From contig NZ_CP092370.1 of NCBI RefSeq assembly GCF_028473145.1, positions 434,001 through 498,000 on the forward strand: 64,000 nucleotides of DNA, written 5' to 3'. The notes below the pieces were generated by a model that saw only the letters and a list, made by a program, of their open reading frames with translations, was not told where the DNA came from and ran no database searches. The position numbers and the translations under genes were made by a program. Shown here in pieces: positions 37,201-46,057 of the stretch (position 1 is its first letter; each line of letters starts with the position of its first letter). Origin of the DNA: Flavobacterium sp. CBA20B-1 (GTDB lineage Bacteria > Bacteroidota > Bacteroidia > Flavobacteriales > Flavobacteriaceae).

Positions 37201-37496
37201 AATTATTATTTAATCATATTGATTCTAAGAAAATATTGGATGCCGTTAGAATGTTGTGCAAAGGTGTTAAAGAGCCTATCACGGCATTGTGCGAAAAAAT
37301 GAATTTAGAAACTGATGAATATCACAATATGTCTGAATATTCTGATTTACTTAAGAAATCCATTGGAACAATATTGGAAACAGAAGAAGAAAAAGAAGTC
37401 TTAAGTTTATTCAAATCAGGTGGTACAAACCTGATGAAGGATAAGTTCAAAGGAATTGAAGATTTTAAATTAATCTCATTTTTGATTGTAAAATAA
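34267..37496 (+). pseudogene. PLD-like/SNF2 helicase, probable one-base frameshift
   Basis: From the ATG at 34267 the frame reads IDNINTRLIDDLKESIHKK, AIAASSFSIYAFEAL (a PLD-like fold start), up to IPKFFIP; then the correct reading moves to a second frame from about 34489, LFKEADLCGGEFELRLRN, and runs without break to 37496. One missing A in CCGAATTG restores a protein of about 1076 residues. Helicase motifs: DSVGLGKTF, VVIDESHNFRN, MLSATPVNN, and QRFGRIDRIGS. It overlaps the DUF262 gene and is followed by DUF4391. It may be functional if the lost A is an assembly error in a homopolymer. Confidence 0.8.
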
Positions 37497-37510
37497 ACGC
37501 ATTATTTAAT

Positions 37511-38137
37511 ATGTTTCATCTTCCTCAAAACACCAAAATTCAGAAAGTAATCCCTAAAAACGCTTTTGATAACTATACCAACACAAAACAAAAGAAGTCG
37601 TTTACAGATAAAGTTCAACGTATTACCTGGGCAAATAAAATTGCGTTTGATACGGTAAACCTTAATGGAATTGATGTTTCAGAAATTCAACTCTTTAAAA
37701 TTTTACTAAAAGAAAAAACAGTTATTAAAGATTTACTTTCAATTATAGAAAAATCAATTCCTTATCATATTATTTTTTGGATAGAATTTGGCGATGAATT
37801 TTATATTTCAACTTCTGTCAAGCATCTACATCCTCAAAACGAAGATGTAGCTGTTATTGATTATACATTTACCTCTGGCTGGAAATCAATTGAAAGTAAC
37901 AACTATCAAATTGAGTTAAAAAATAATTTAGATTGGGTTTTTAAAAACTTTTGTGATCAATTGAAATCTATTGATATAGACACAAAATCTATAAATGAAT
38001 TAATTGAAAAACAAAAAATCAACGATGCCATTTTGAAAGAAATTAAAAAGCTAAAATCTGAAATAGAGAGATGTAAACAGTTTAATAAAAAAGTTGAATT
38101 GAATTTGAAATTGAAAGAACTTCAATCAATTTTATAA
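37511..38137 (+). CDS. DUF4391 domain protein
   Basis: A 208-residue protein that starts MFHLPQNTKIQKVIPKNAF, the typical beginning of DUF4391, followed by a beta-rich middle (IPYHIIFWIEFGDEFYIS) and a coiled-coil C-terminus (EIKKLKSEIERCKQFNKKVE). Genes of this family are often placed between a PLD/SNF2 helicase and a type III methyltransferase in defence loci, as I remember. It follows the helicase after 14 bases. Activity unknown. Confidence 0.75.
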   Translation: MFHLPQNTKIQKVIPKNAFDNYTNTKQKKSFTDKVQRITWANKIAFDTVNLNGIDVSEIQLFKILLKEKTVIKDLLSIIEKSIPYHIIFWIEFGDEFYISTSVKHLHPQNEDVAVIDYTFTSGWKSIESNNYQIELKNNLDWVFKNFCDQLKSIDIDTKSINELIEKQKINDAILKEIKKLKSEIERCKQFNKKVELNLKLKELQSIL

Positions 38138-38147
38138 TTTATTGACA

Positions 38148-38552
38148 ATGAATACAACGACTCAAATAGAAAATGCTTTAAAGGCGATCAACCAAGCTAG
38201 TTTTCAAACCTTAATTAATCACTTATTATATTTACAAGTAAACAAATATGTTGGTGCTCCAGGTGCAGCAATTGGTAAAGAAAAAACAAGCAAGGGAACT
38301 CCGGATTCTTATTTTATAAATGAAGATAAATACATTTTTGTTGAATGTACAACTCAGGAAAAAGTAGACAAATCAAAATCATTTTTTGATAAACGTGTAA
38401 AAGACATTGACCACTGCTTCAAAGGAGATGCAACAACAATAAGTAAAGAAAAAATTGAAAAAGTAATTTTAACCTGCAATGAAAAGGTTGGTGTAGAAGA
38501 GTTTAATTTGAAAATTTCAATAATAACGAATTTCATGTTACCACCGAATTAA
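38148..38552 (+). pseudogene. truncated nuclease-like gene
   Basis: A 134-residue piece from the ATG at 38148. The sequence FQTLINHLLYLQVNKYVG, GAPGAAIGKEKTSKGTPDSY and IFVECTTQEK resembles the Mrr/PD-(D/E)XK-like N-terminus seen in larger defence proteins, with TPDSYF and FVECTT as the possible metal-binding segments. The frame ends ITNFMLPPN just where a different, HsdR-like sequence begins in another frame, so the rest of the gene was replaced. It is unlikely to be complete. Confidence 0.6.
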
Positions 38553-39085
38553 CTTGTAAATCGGGTGATGAGGAGTTTCGACCTGATATTACGGTTTTAA
38601 TCAATGGAATGCCTTAGGCTTTTATTGAAGTAAAAAAACCGCATAACCAAGAAGGTGTTATCAAAGAAAGAACCCGAATTAACGAGCGTTTTACTAATAA
38701 GTATTTTAGACGATTCGCTAATATTACCCAGTTATTGGTTTTTTCTAATAACATGGAATATCAAGATGGAATTGTAGAACCAATTTTTGGTGCTTTTTAC
38801 GTTACACCAGCTTACTGTCAAGTTTCGTTCAATTATTTTAGAGAGGATGCCGATTACCCTGTGCAACAGAAACTAAAAGAGGTTGACGAAAAAACAGAAA
38901 ATGATTTACTGAAAGATAACATTTTGATTGTTATTAAAAATAGTCCAGAATACATTACCAATAAACAATCGAATACGCCAACCAATAGAATTTTGACTTC
39001 TTTGTTTAGTAGAGAACGTTTGAAATTCATTTTGCAATATGCTATTGTGTATGTAGAAGAGGTGGTAAGGAAATCTCTAAAATAG
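38507..39085 (+). pseudogene. internal fragment of a type I restriction subunit (HsdR N-terminus)
   Basis: In one frame: FHVTTELTCKSGDEEFRPDI, TVLINGMP, a TAG at 38616-38618, AFIEVKKPHNQEGVIKER, then RFANITQLLVFSNN and LTSLFSRERLKFILQYAIVY. This is the HSDR_N nuclease domain (PD...EVK core) up to the start of the helicase part. Both ends are cut, with no promoter or start, and there is one internal stop. It is a leftover of a second restriction system. Confidence 0.8.
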
Positions 39086-39408
39086 TTGGAAACATAATTC
39101 TACAAAAATCTACGAAAGTTGAATTTGAATATAATACAATTGAATCGTTAGTAAAAAAAGCTACTTCATCGGAAAACAAAGTGAGATTTGTTAATTTATA
39201 TTTTAATGATTTAGATAATAATAACATAATATCATTATTGAAAAACATTTTCGAATCTCATAAATTTTTTGAAAAAGGAAAGCCTACATATGTAAAATCA
39301 GATTACAATACCACATTATTAGGAAAGTTAAAAACAAAAAACTTTATTAAAAACAACTACGATGATAAATGGAGTGATTCAAAATTTAGAGTTACAACAA
39401 ATTATTAA
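39064..39408 (+). pseudogene. unidentified C-terminal gene fragment
   Basis: A frame without a start codon from about 39064 runs through KEISKIVGNIILQKSTKVEF, VRFVNLYFNDLDNNNIISLL and KFFEKGKPTYVKSDYNTTLL to a stop at 39408. Its base composition is AT-rich like the DUF262 genes. It begins exactly where the HsdR fragment stops matching, so it looks like the end of another lost gene, perhaps of the nuclease-like gene at 38148. I do not recognise it. Confidence 0.45.
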
Positions 39409-39423
39409 CCCCCTAAAATAAAT

Positions 39424-39456
39424 AAACCTCTCAAAATAAAGTATTTGAGAGGTTTT
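39424..39456. terminator. bidirectional terminator between the defence island and tRNA
   Basis: AAACCTCTCAAA pairs with TTTGAGAGGTTT over about eleven bases, with A-rich and T-rich flanks so that both strands get a T run. It ends the fragment region on the plus strand and the tRNA gene on the minus strand. Confidence 0.75.
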
Positions 39457-39460
39457 TCTG

Positions 39461-39534
39461 TGGTCCCACCTGGGCTCGAACCAGGGACCACCTGATTATG
39501 AGTCAGGTGCTCTAACCAACTGAGCTATAGGACC
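39461..39534 (-). tRNA. tRNA with anticodon CAU (Met or lysidine-type Ile2)
   Basis: On the minus strand the 74 bases form a full cloverleaf: acceptor stem GGTCCTA/TGGGACC (one T-G pair), D arm with AGCTCAGTTGGTTAGAGC, anticodon stem CCTGA/TCAGG with loop CTCATAA, and T arm CCTGG-TTCGAGC-CCAGG. The discriminator base is A and CCA is not encoded. The anticodon CAU can be elongator Met or Ile2 modified by TilS; I cannot decide which. It marks one end of the defence region. Confidence 0.93.
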
Positions 39535-39614
39535 GGCGTCAATTGTTATTAACGAGTGCAATATTACTATGTTTTTTTAGTATTTGCAAGTGTTCGTTGA
39601 ATAATTTTTATTTT

Positions 39615-40016
39615 TTATTTTATTTCTTGGCACAGTTCTATTAAAACGCCATTTGTTCCTTTTGGATGCAAGAATGCAACTAATTTATTATCAGCTCCTT
39701 TCTTTGGGGTTTCATTTAAAACAGTGAATCCTTCCGCTTTTAGTCGTTCCATTTCAGCTAAAATATCTTCTACATCAAAAGCAATATGATGAATGCCTTC
39801 GCCTTTCTTTTCTAAAAATTTTGCAATGGGCGAATCGGAATTTGTTGCTTCCAAAAGTTCAATCTTGTTGGGACCGTTCATAAAAAAAGAAGTCTTTACA
39901 CCTTCGCTCGCCACTTCTTCCTCTTTATAGGCAGGGGCACCGAACAGCTTCTCAAATAAAGCATTTGATGTTTCCAAACTTTTAACTGCAATACCAATAT
40001 GTTCAATTTTACGCAT
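39615..40016 (-). CDS. mce: methylmalonyl-CoA epimerase
   Basis: A 133-residue VOC-family protein made of two beta-alpha-beta-beta-beta modules. It starts MRKIEHIGIAVKSLETSNAL with the first metal-binding histidine and has GEGIHHIAFDVEDI with the second, then FLHPKGTNGVLIELCQ with the last glutamate. It interconverts (S)- and (R)-methylmalonyl-CoA in propionate metabolism. Its mutase partners are not in this window. The length is typical of the bacterial enzyme. Confidence 0.9.
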   Translation of the reverse strand: MRKIEHIGIAVKSLETSNALFEKLFGAPAYKEEEVASEGVKTSFFMNGPNKIELLEATNSDSPIAKFLEKKGEGIHHIAFDVEDILAEMERLKAEGFTVLNETPKKGADNKLVAFLHPKGTNGVLIELCQEIK

Positions 40017-40067
40017 ACTACTTCATTTTGTTTCTACAAAGATAAATATATATCTGTTCGATTTTTG

Positions 40068-40075
40068 TATTTTTG
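40068..40075 (+). promoter_or_regulatory. -7 box (TATTTTTG) before rbfA
   Basis: TATTTTTG matches the Bacteroidetes -7 consensus and lies five bases before the rbfA ATG. I see no convincing -33 element. Confidence 0.4.
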
Positions 40076-40080
40076 CAAAT

Positions 40081-40473
40081 ATGGAAACAAACAGACAAAA
40101 AAAAATGGGGGCTTTGTTACAAGCCGACTTAGTTGATATACTGCAAGGGGAAATCCGTAAGAACGGTATTTCAAACCTTATTATTACCGTTTCAAAAGTA
40201 AATATTACCACCGATTTATCTGTGGCAAAGGTATATTTGAGTATTTTTCCTACTGAAAAAACGGGCGAATTGTTAAAAGCTATCCAATCAAATGCGCCGC
40301 TTATAAAACATGATTTGGCACAACGGGTGAAAAATCAATTGCGAAAAGTGCCCAACTTGGTTTTTTATATCGACGATAGTTTAGATTATATCGAAAAAAT
40401 CGATAACGCATTAAAAGGCGATGAAAATCCTATTGAAAACAGAGCGCTATTAGCTCGTAGAAAGAAAAAATAA
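40081..40473 (+). CDS. rbfA: ribosome-binding factor A
   Basis: A 130-residue KH-type protein. It starts METNRQKKMGALLQADLVDI and has VSKVNITTDLSVAKVYLSIF and LRKVPNLVFYIDDSLDYIEK, which are the conserved strands of RbfA. It helps mature the 30S subunit by binding 16S rRNA near its 5' end. Only six bases separate it from the following permease gene, so they share a transcript, a pairing known from Bacteroidetes genomes. Confidence 0.92.
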   Translation: METNRQKKMGALLQADLVDILQGEIRKNGISNLIITVSKVNITTDLSVAKVYLSIFPTEKTGELLKAIQSNAPLIKHDLAQRVKNQLRKVPNLVFYIDDSLDYIEKIDNALKGDENPIENRALLARRKKK

Positions 40474-40479
40474 CATACT

Positions 40480-41679
40480 TTGAACACGGTATTCTATATA
40501 GCAAAAAGGTATGCTTTTAGTAAAAGTAAAACCAAAGCCATTAATATAATCACACGCATTTCAACCATAGGAATCGTGGTGAGTAGTATGGCTTTGTTTG
40601 TGGTGCTGTCGGTTTTTAGTGGATTAGAAAATTTTGCATTATCATTTGCGAATATGATTGATCCGGATTTAGTAGTTCTACCATCAACCGGAAAAAAAAT
40701 TGCGATTAGCGAACAACAAGAAAAAGAATTAGAAAGATTTCAGAAAAGTATCGCATTTTCCAAAGTGATTGAAGATCGGGTGATTTTTACCTATGGCGAA
40801 AAGCAAATTGTAGCTTTTATTAAAGCTGTTGATGCCAACTATACCAAAACGGTTGCTATTAACGAGCATATTGCATATGGGCAGTGGTTGCAAAGTAATA
40901 CCAACGATGCCGTGTTAGGAAATGGTCTGGCAAATGAAATTTCGGCAGGAATGTATTCCAACGAAAAGTTGCTCGAAGTTTTTGCAATGAAACCCGGAAA
41001 AGGTATGATTACAATGCCTGATGAAGCCTACACCAAACTTCCGCTTTATCCATCGGGAATCTATAGCCTGGAAAATATGGAAACCGACAATAAATATATT
41101 TACACCGATATTTCGGTTGGAAGAGATTTATTGCATTATAAACCAAACGAAGTTTCAAAAATTGAACTAAAACTATTGAATGCTGTTTCTGAAAAAGATG
41201 TAATCGCCAATTTACAAAAGATTTTTCCGAATACCGAAATCAAAAATAGGGCACAACTCAATGAAGGTTTATACAAAATGCTAAAAACCGAAAGCTTGGC
41301 AATTTATCTCATATTTACCCTCATTATCATTGTTACGTTGTTTTGTTTAACAGGTTCATTAATCATGATTATCCTTGAAAAAAAAGAACATATAAAAACT
41401 TTGTTCGATATGGGATTCACTCAAAGAAAACTCCAACAAATATTTTTGTATCAAGGTCTAATTTTAGCAGTATCTGGAATTGTTGTTGGCTTAACTATTG
41501 GAGTTGTTATCACTTTATTGCAACAACATTTTGGCTTTGTGAAGATATCAGAAAACTTTCCTTATCCAATTGTTTTTTCATGGCAAAACGGAATTTTGGT
41601 AGTAGTTACGTTGCTTGTTTTAAGTATAATAGCATCATTCATTGCAGCAAGCAGAATAAACAATTTAATGAATCGATGA
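40480..41679 (+). CDS. FtsX-like ABC permease (LolC/LolE type)
   Basis: A 399-residue protein with one N-terminal membrane helix (about 20-45), a large periplasmic domain, and three C-terminal helices (about 275-390). The short C-terminal FtsX domain has LFDMGFTQRKLQQIFLYQG, as in lipoprotein-releasing permeases. It would act with a LolD-like ATPase in moving lipoproteins to the outer membrane; no ATPase gene is nearby. The start is a TTG at 40480, because no ATG gives a complete N-terminus. It follows rbfA by six bases. Confidence 0.85.
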   Translation: MNTVFYIAKRYAFSKSKTKAINIITRISTIGIVVSSMALFVVLSVFSGLENFALSFANMIDPDLVVLPSTGKKIAISEQQEKELERFQKSIAFSKVIEDRVIFTYGEKQIVAFIKAVDANYTKTVAINEHIAYGQWLQSNTNDAVLGNGLANEISAGMYSNEKLLEVFAMKPGKGMITMPDEAYTKLPLYPSGIYSLENMETDNKYIYTDISVGRDLLHYKPNEVSKIELKLLNAVSEKDVIANLQKIFPNTEIKNRAQLNEGLYKMLKTESLAIYLIFTLIIIVTLFCLTGSLIMIILEKKEHIKTLFDMGFTQRKLQQIFLYQGLILAVSGIVVGLTIGVVITLLQQHFGFVKISENFPYPIVFSWQNGILVVVTLLVLSIIASFIAASRINNLMNR

Positions 41680-41723
41680 GCTTTCCTGTTGTAAACAAAC
41701 CACCTTTGAACATATAAGAAAAA

Positions 41724-41756
41724 AAAAAATCGGAAGACCACTCTTCCGATTTTTTT
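41724..41756. terminator. bidirectional terminator between the permease and ppa
   Basis: ATCGGAAGA and TCTTCCGAT pair, extended by A/T runs on both sides, with loop CCAC. It stops the plus-strand permease gene and the minus-strand ppa gene. Confidence 0.9.
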
Positions 41757-41780
41757 ATGAATTATCAAATAATGGTATAA

Positions 41781-42305
41781 TTATCTAATACTAAAAGATT
41801 GTTGTTTTTCTGCTGGTAACTGACTAAAACGCTCTTGGCATTCTTTAATCATTGCAATAGCTGCTGCTTTATCACCAAAACCATTGATTTCAACTTTTTT
41901 GTTTTCTAAGTCTTTATATACTTTAAAGAAATGTTCAATTTCTTTGATAAGGTGTTTGTTGATATCACCTAAATCGTTCAATTCGCGCATTAAAGGATCG
42001 CCTGTTGGTACACAGATGATTTTTTCATCGTTACCTTTGTCATCTGCCATGTAAAACACACCAATTGGTTTTACTTCCATTAACAAACCAGGAATGGTAG
42101 GTTCTGTTGTTAAAACCAAAACATCTAACGGGTCATTGTCTAAAGCCAATGTTTCTGGGATAAATCCGTAATCTGTTGGGTATTTCATTGATGAAAATAA
42201 TAAACGATCAAATCGCATCATTTTTAAATCAAAATCGAACTCATATTTATTTCTACTTCCTGCTGGAATTTCGATGAATACATCGAATTGTTCAACGTTT
42301 GTCAT
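41781..42305 (-). CDS. ppa: inorganic pyrophosphatase, family I
   Basis: A 174-residue soluble enzyme. The signature DNDPLD in ALDNDPLDVLVL binds magnesium, and the conserved MKYPTDYGFIPET strand precedes it. It hydrolyses pyrophosphate to drive biosynthetic reactions. A good promoter lies 30 bases upstream and a strong terminator follows, so it is a single-gene unit. Length is usual for the bacterial enzyme. Confidence 0.95.
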   Translation of the reverse strand: MTNVEQFDVFIEIPAGSRNKYEFDFDLKMMRFDRLLFSSMKYPTDYGFIPETLALDNDPLDVLVLTTEPTIPGLLMEVKPIGVFYMADDKGNDEKIICVPTGDPLMRELNDLGDINKHLIKEIEHFFKVYKDLENKKVEINGFGDKAAAIAMIKECQERFSQLPAEKQQSFSIR

Positions 42306-42337
42306 ATCTGTATATTTCTTTATTTCAAAATTGCTTG

Positions 42338-42369
42338 CAAAAGTACGTTAAAATTCAGTTTCTTACAAA
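42338..42369 (-). promoter_or_regulatory. full Bacteroidetes promoter for ppa
   Basis: On the minus strand, TTTG (42369-42366) is followed after 20 bases by TACTTTTG (42345-42338). This fits the TTTG/TAnnTTTG pattern with the right spacing. Its -33 box abuts the stop codon of the DUF5686 gene. Confidence 0.65.
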
Positions 42370-44844
42370 TTAAAAATGGAATCCAAACACCACATTCACG
42401 CCCATTTTGCGTACATTGGGATTTTCGAGATAGTTTCCGCGCCAATTTACGTTCACCCGCATGCATTTAAAGATGTTACCAACTCCCACAAAATATTCAT
42501 AATACACCTTGTCTGTTGGTGCGATATAAGGAATATTTGAAGCGTTAATGTCGATGTTTTGCTGCGAAACATCACCCCAAACGCCACGAATTCCAACAAA
42601 CTCTCTAAGTGCCAATTTGCGCAAGCCAGGAATTCTAGAGAAAATTCTTCCATTAAAATTGTGCTCTAAGTGCAAAGCCACATATTCATCGGTAATAAAT
42701 TCATAAAAATTCATTTGACTGAAAGCATTATCTATAATAAAATAGGATTGATTTCCAGGAATTACGCTCATTAATCCTAATGGAACCGTTCCATAGGTTT
42801 TACCGGCTTCTAGAGTAGGGGTGAATCTACCAAAACCGCCTACTAGAATTGGATGACGGTACAATAACTGCACTTTTTTATAGTCGAAATCGCTGCCCAA
42901 CATTCCTTTCACACCCAATGAATAATTGAAAAATAAATGGGCGTAATTGTAATCTACATCGGTTCGGTCAACGCCATAACCAACTGTTTTTCTGCGTGGT
43001 GTGTAATCCACTGATAAATTGATTTCCGATTGATGCAATTCGGGTTGCACATTTCCGTTTTCGTCGTAATAAGCCAATGAAAAGGTGGGCGATGCAGAGC
43101 GCAATGTTTTGTAATGGAACGATGTTGAAAACTTTAGGTTTTTTAACGGTTCTATTTCTAAACCGGCCGATGTAAGGTTGATGTTAGATAATTTAGTATT
43201 ATCGCCACTTGCCAACAAGGCACTCGATGCAAAACTTCTGCCTAAAACATCTGTAATGGGTGATAAAGAAGCAGCTATTTGCTCTACATCTCTGCGGTTT
43301 CCTGCAAAGAAAATAAAACGCGAATCTTTATCCAACATAAATCTGCCCGAAATTCCGTATTTAAACTTATTGTCTTTAAAACCGTAAGCGGTGTATCCTT
43401 CCAAACGCCACATATCGTTTTGTCCAAAATAGGTTCTACCGCCGGCTCTTAAACGAAAACCTTCGATATCATTAAATCCAAATGAAGAAAAAATGGGTCC
43501 GTAATCAAAATTGCCTATTTGCACATAATCGCTCGCTAAAATCGTTGCCAAGTTCACATAGGTTTGAAAGCGTTTGTTTTGTTTTAGTTCGCTTAGCATA
43601 GTGTAAATGCCTTTTTCTTGTTCCGATAAAGGTTCAAAACGGTATCCTTCCCAAAATTCATCCGGACGATTCATCAAAGCTTCGTTATAGCTGTTTACTT
43701 CGCTTTTGTAGAAATTGATTGGTTTCTTTTTATCAAATTGAAATTGTTTGTAAAAAGTAGTTCTTTTGCCATACATTCCCTTCGATTTTTCATTTTGACG
43801 GATACTGAAATCGGTCATTAAATGATCTTTCGTAAGCAAGAAAACCGAATCGTTCAGCACATCAAATTCTTGTTCAATATAAATATCGCGCACCCAGTTG
43901 ATATTGGCATCTTTGCTGATTGCCATATTTATTTTCTTGATTGCCCAGGTGCCGTCGTTCACCCAAAAATCGCCTTTAAAAGTTAGTTCGCCTTTTCTGC
44001 GCGGATAGTACACAATATTGTAGCATTTTTTGCCGTCGATGTCAGCCGTATCAGTCAAAACGTAATTATATACGTTGATGCCGGTGCGAGAAAGCGGACT
44101 CACAAAATCTTTATCAAACAATTTTAAATAATTGTCGTAAATATCATATTCTATATACAAATCCTTTAAAAACGCCATTATGTGCTGGTTGTTTTCAAAG
44201 CCTGAATTTTTATTACCTGCTAAAATTTCTTTTTTTAAGTTGGCTACATTGTCGCCATAAACGTTTGATGCTTGTTCATTAATAAAGATGGGCAGATAGG
44301 TTTTTCCGGTGATATTCGAAGTGTCAACCTTTTCAAAAATAAATTCCATGCCTTTAAAAACGCGGCTTTTCATATAGGCACTGTCGATGGAATTTAGATC
44401 GAATTCAATTTTTTCGTATTTCTGATAAGCATATTGATCAAATTTATGCAACCCGTTTTTTCGGCGGTTTTCCCATATTTTCCGAAGGATGTCTAGTGCC
44501 GGATTGTCTTTCTTTGAGGTTTTGCCCGTATATATTTTTATTTCTGAGAGAACATTATCTTCTCGCAATTCAATGTTTAGATCATAATTCACAGCTTTTT
44601 CAAGAGGCAAATAAACATCTGCAAAGCCTGTGAACGATACTACCAATGTATCTTGCTTGTTGTTGGATTCTAAATAAAATTTACCATCTTCATTTGTAAT
44701 AACGCCCTCTGAAGTGTTTTTAAAATATACGCTGGCATAGGCAACTGGTTCGTTTTTCTCATCAAAAACTTTTCCGCCTACTTTGGTTTGTGCCATTACT
44801 TGCAGCGAAAATAAAGTAATAACAATCAATAACAACTTTTTCAT
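42370..44844 (-). CDS. DUF5686 outer-membrane protein with carboxypeptidase-like domain
   Basis: An 824-residue protein. It has a signal peptide (KKLLLIVITLFSLQVMAQ), then a carboxypeptidase-regulatory-like domain at about 22-100 (GGKVFDEKNEPVAYASVYFK), a DUF5686 region with CYNIVYYPRRKGELTFKGDF, and a C-terminal barrel with repeated aromatic-ended strands finishing GVNVVFGFHF. It sits in the outer membrane; function unknown. The ATG lies just after the pdhB terminator's T run. It is not obviously in an operon. Confidence 0.88.
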   Translation of the reverse strand: MKKLLLIVITLFSLQVMAQTKVGGKVFDEKNEPVAYASVYFKNTSEGVITNEDGKFYLESNNKQDTLVVSFTGFADVYLPLEKAVNYDLNIELREDNVLSEIKIYTGKTSKKDNPALDILRKIWENRRKNGLHKFDQYAYQKYEKIEFDLNSIDSAYMKSRVFKGMEFIFEKVDTSNITGKTYLPIFINEQASNVYGDNVANLKKEILAGNKNSGFENNQHIMAFLKDLYIEYDIYDNYLKLFDKDFVSPLSRTGINVYNYVLTDTADIDGKKCYNIVYYPRRKGELTFKGDFWVNDGTWAIKKINMAISKDANINWVRDIYIEQEFDVLNDSVFLLTKDHLMTDFSIRQNEKSKGMYGKRTTFYKQFQFDKKKPINFYKSEVNSYNEALMNRPDEFWEGYRFEPLSEQEKGIYTMLSELKQNKRFQTYVNLATILASDYVQIGNFDYGPIFSSFGFNDIEGFRLRAGGRTYFGQNDMWRLEGYTAYGFKDNKFKYGISGRFMLDKDSRFIFFAGNRRDVEQIAASLSPITDVLGRSFASSALLASGDNTKLSNINLTSAGLEIEPLKNLKFSTSFHYKTLRSASPTFSLAYYDENGNVQPELHQSEINLSVDYTPRRKTVGYGVDRTDVDYNYAHLFFNYSLGVKGMLGSDFDYKKVQLLYRHPILVGGFGRFTPTLEAGKTYGTVPLGLMSVIPGNQSYFIIDNAFSQMNFYEFITDEYVALHLEHNFNGRIFSRIPGLRKLALREFVGIRGVWGDVSQQNIDINASNIPYIAPTDKVYYEYFVGVGNIFKCMRVNVNWRGNYLENPNVRKMGVNVVFGFHF

Positions 44845-44846
44845 AA

Positions 44847-44879
44847 ATAAAAAAACTCCAATCTTTTTTGATTGGAGTT
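44847..44879 (-). terminator. terminator after pdhB
   Basis: On the minus strand, AACTCCAATC and GATTGGAGTT form a perfect ten-pair stem with a six-A loop, followed by TTTTTTTATTT. The T run ends within three bases of the DUF5686 start codon, so the two units are packed tightly. Confidence 0.88.
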
Positions 44880-44900
44880 ACAAATGTAAATGAAATTTTA

Positions 44901-45881
44901 CTATTTTTTATACATAACTTTTTTAACTGCTTTAATCACATCTTGTGCATTTGGCAACCATTCTTTTAATAAGGCAGGTGAGTAGGGTGCAGGTGTGTCG
45001 GCAGTTGTAATGCGTTGTACGGGTGCATCTAAATAATCAAACGCGCGCTCTTGAACCATATATGTGATTTCTGAAGCAACCGATGCAAACGGCCAAGCTT
45101 CTTCTAAAACAACTAAGCGGTTTGTTTTTTGTACCGATTTAATAATGGCATCATAATCCATTGGGCGCACAGTACGTAAATCAATGATTTCACAAGAAAT
45201 ATTTTCTTTAGCCAACTCGTCTGCAGCAAGATAGGCTTCTTTAATAATTTTTCCAAAAGATACAATGGTTACATCGGTACCTTCGCGTTTAATATCAGCC
45301 ACACCTAGAGGAATAGTGTATTCGCCTTCTGGCACTTCGCCTTTATCGCCATACATTTGTTCCGATTCCATAAAAATCACTGGATCATTGTCGCGAATAG
45401 CCGATTTTAATAACCCTTTTGCATCGTAAGGGTTTGATGGTACAACCACTTTTAAACCAGGCGTGTTTGCAAACCAGTTTTCAAAAGCTTGAGAGTGCGT
45501 TGCGGCTAATTGTCCTGCAGATGCTGTTGGTCCGCGGAAAACAATTGGCATAGTGAACTGTCCACCACTCATTTGGCGCATTTTTGCTGCATTGTTAATA
45601 ATTTGGTCGATACCAACTAAAGAGAAGTTAAACGTCATAAATTCTACAATAGGTCGTAAACCGTTCATTGCAGAACCTACTGCAATACCTGCAAAACCAA
45701 GTTCTGCAATTGGTGTATCAATTACTCGTTTTGCACCAAACTCGTCAAGCATTCCTTTACTGGCCTTGTAAGCTCCGTTGTATTCGGCAACTTCTTCACC
45801 CATTAAATATATTTTATCGTCGCGGCGCATTTCTTCGCTCATTGCTTCGCAAATAGCCTCTCTAAATTGAATTGTTTTCAT
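44901..45881 (-). CDS. pdhB: pyruvate dehydrogenase E1 beta subunit
   Basis: A 326-residue protein. It starts with EAICEAMSEEMRRDDKIYLM, then GEEVAEYNGAYKASKGMLDE and FRGPTASAGQLAATHSQAFE, which are the thiamine-pyrophosphate-binding and interface regions of the beta subunit. It decarboxylates pyruvate with the alpha subunit, which is not in this window. In Flavobacteria the alpha and beta genes are often apart, so this is not odd. It has its own -7 box and terminator. Confidence 0.93.
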   Translation of the reverse strand: MKTIQFREAICEAMSEEMRRDDKIYLMGEEVAEYNGAYKASKGMLDEFGAKRVIDTPIAELGFAGIAVGSAMNGLRPIVEFMTFNFSLVGIDQIINNAAKMRQMSGGQFTMPIVFRGPTASAGQLAATHSQAFENWFANTPGLKVVVPSNPYDAKGLLKSAIRDNDPVIFMESEQMYGDKGEVPEGEYTIPLGVADIKREGTDVTIVSFGKIIKEAYLAADELAKENISCEIIDLRTVRPMDYDAIIKSVQKTNRLVVLEEAWPFASVASEITYMVQERAFDYLDAPVQRITTADTPAPYSPALLKEWLPNAQDVIKAVKKVMYKK

Positions 45882-45903
45882 AATATCATTATTGATAGGT
45901 GCA

Positions 45904-45911
45904 CAAAAATA
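45904..45911 (-). promoter_or_regulatory. -7 box (TATTTTTG) before pdhB
   Basis: TATTTTTG on the minus strand, 22 bases before the pdhB ATG, fits the Bacteroidetes -7 consensus at a sensible distance. The upstream region is AT-rich without a clear TTTG at the right spacing. Confidence 0.45.
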
Positions 45912-46057
45912 TAAAATTATAATTTGTTACGCTTTATTTTATGAATAAAAAATGTTATTGGTTTTTATAAATGATTTGTGAATATAATAATTGAGAAAAA
46001 AAATCAATCGTATAAATAAATATGATTTACTTTGTAAGATGAATTCCTTGGAAAATT

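Noticed and set aside
38507..39085. Active type I restriction subunit
   Set aside because: Only the first part of HsdR is present, with an internal TAG and no HsdM or HsdS nearby.
23665..39534. Complete integrative element at the tRNA
   Set aside because: No integrase, no attachment repeat that I can find by eye, and no mobility genes apart from the RAYT protein.
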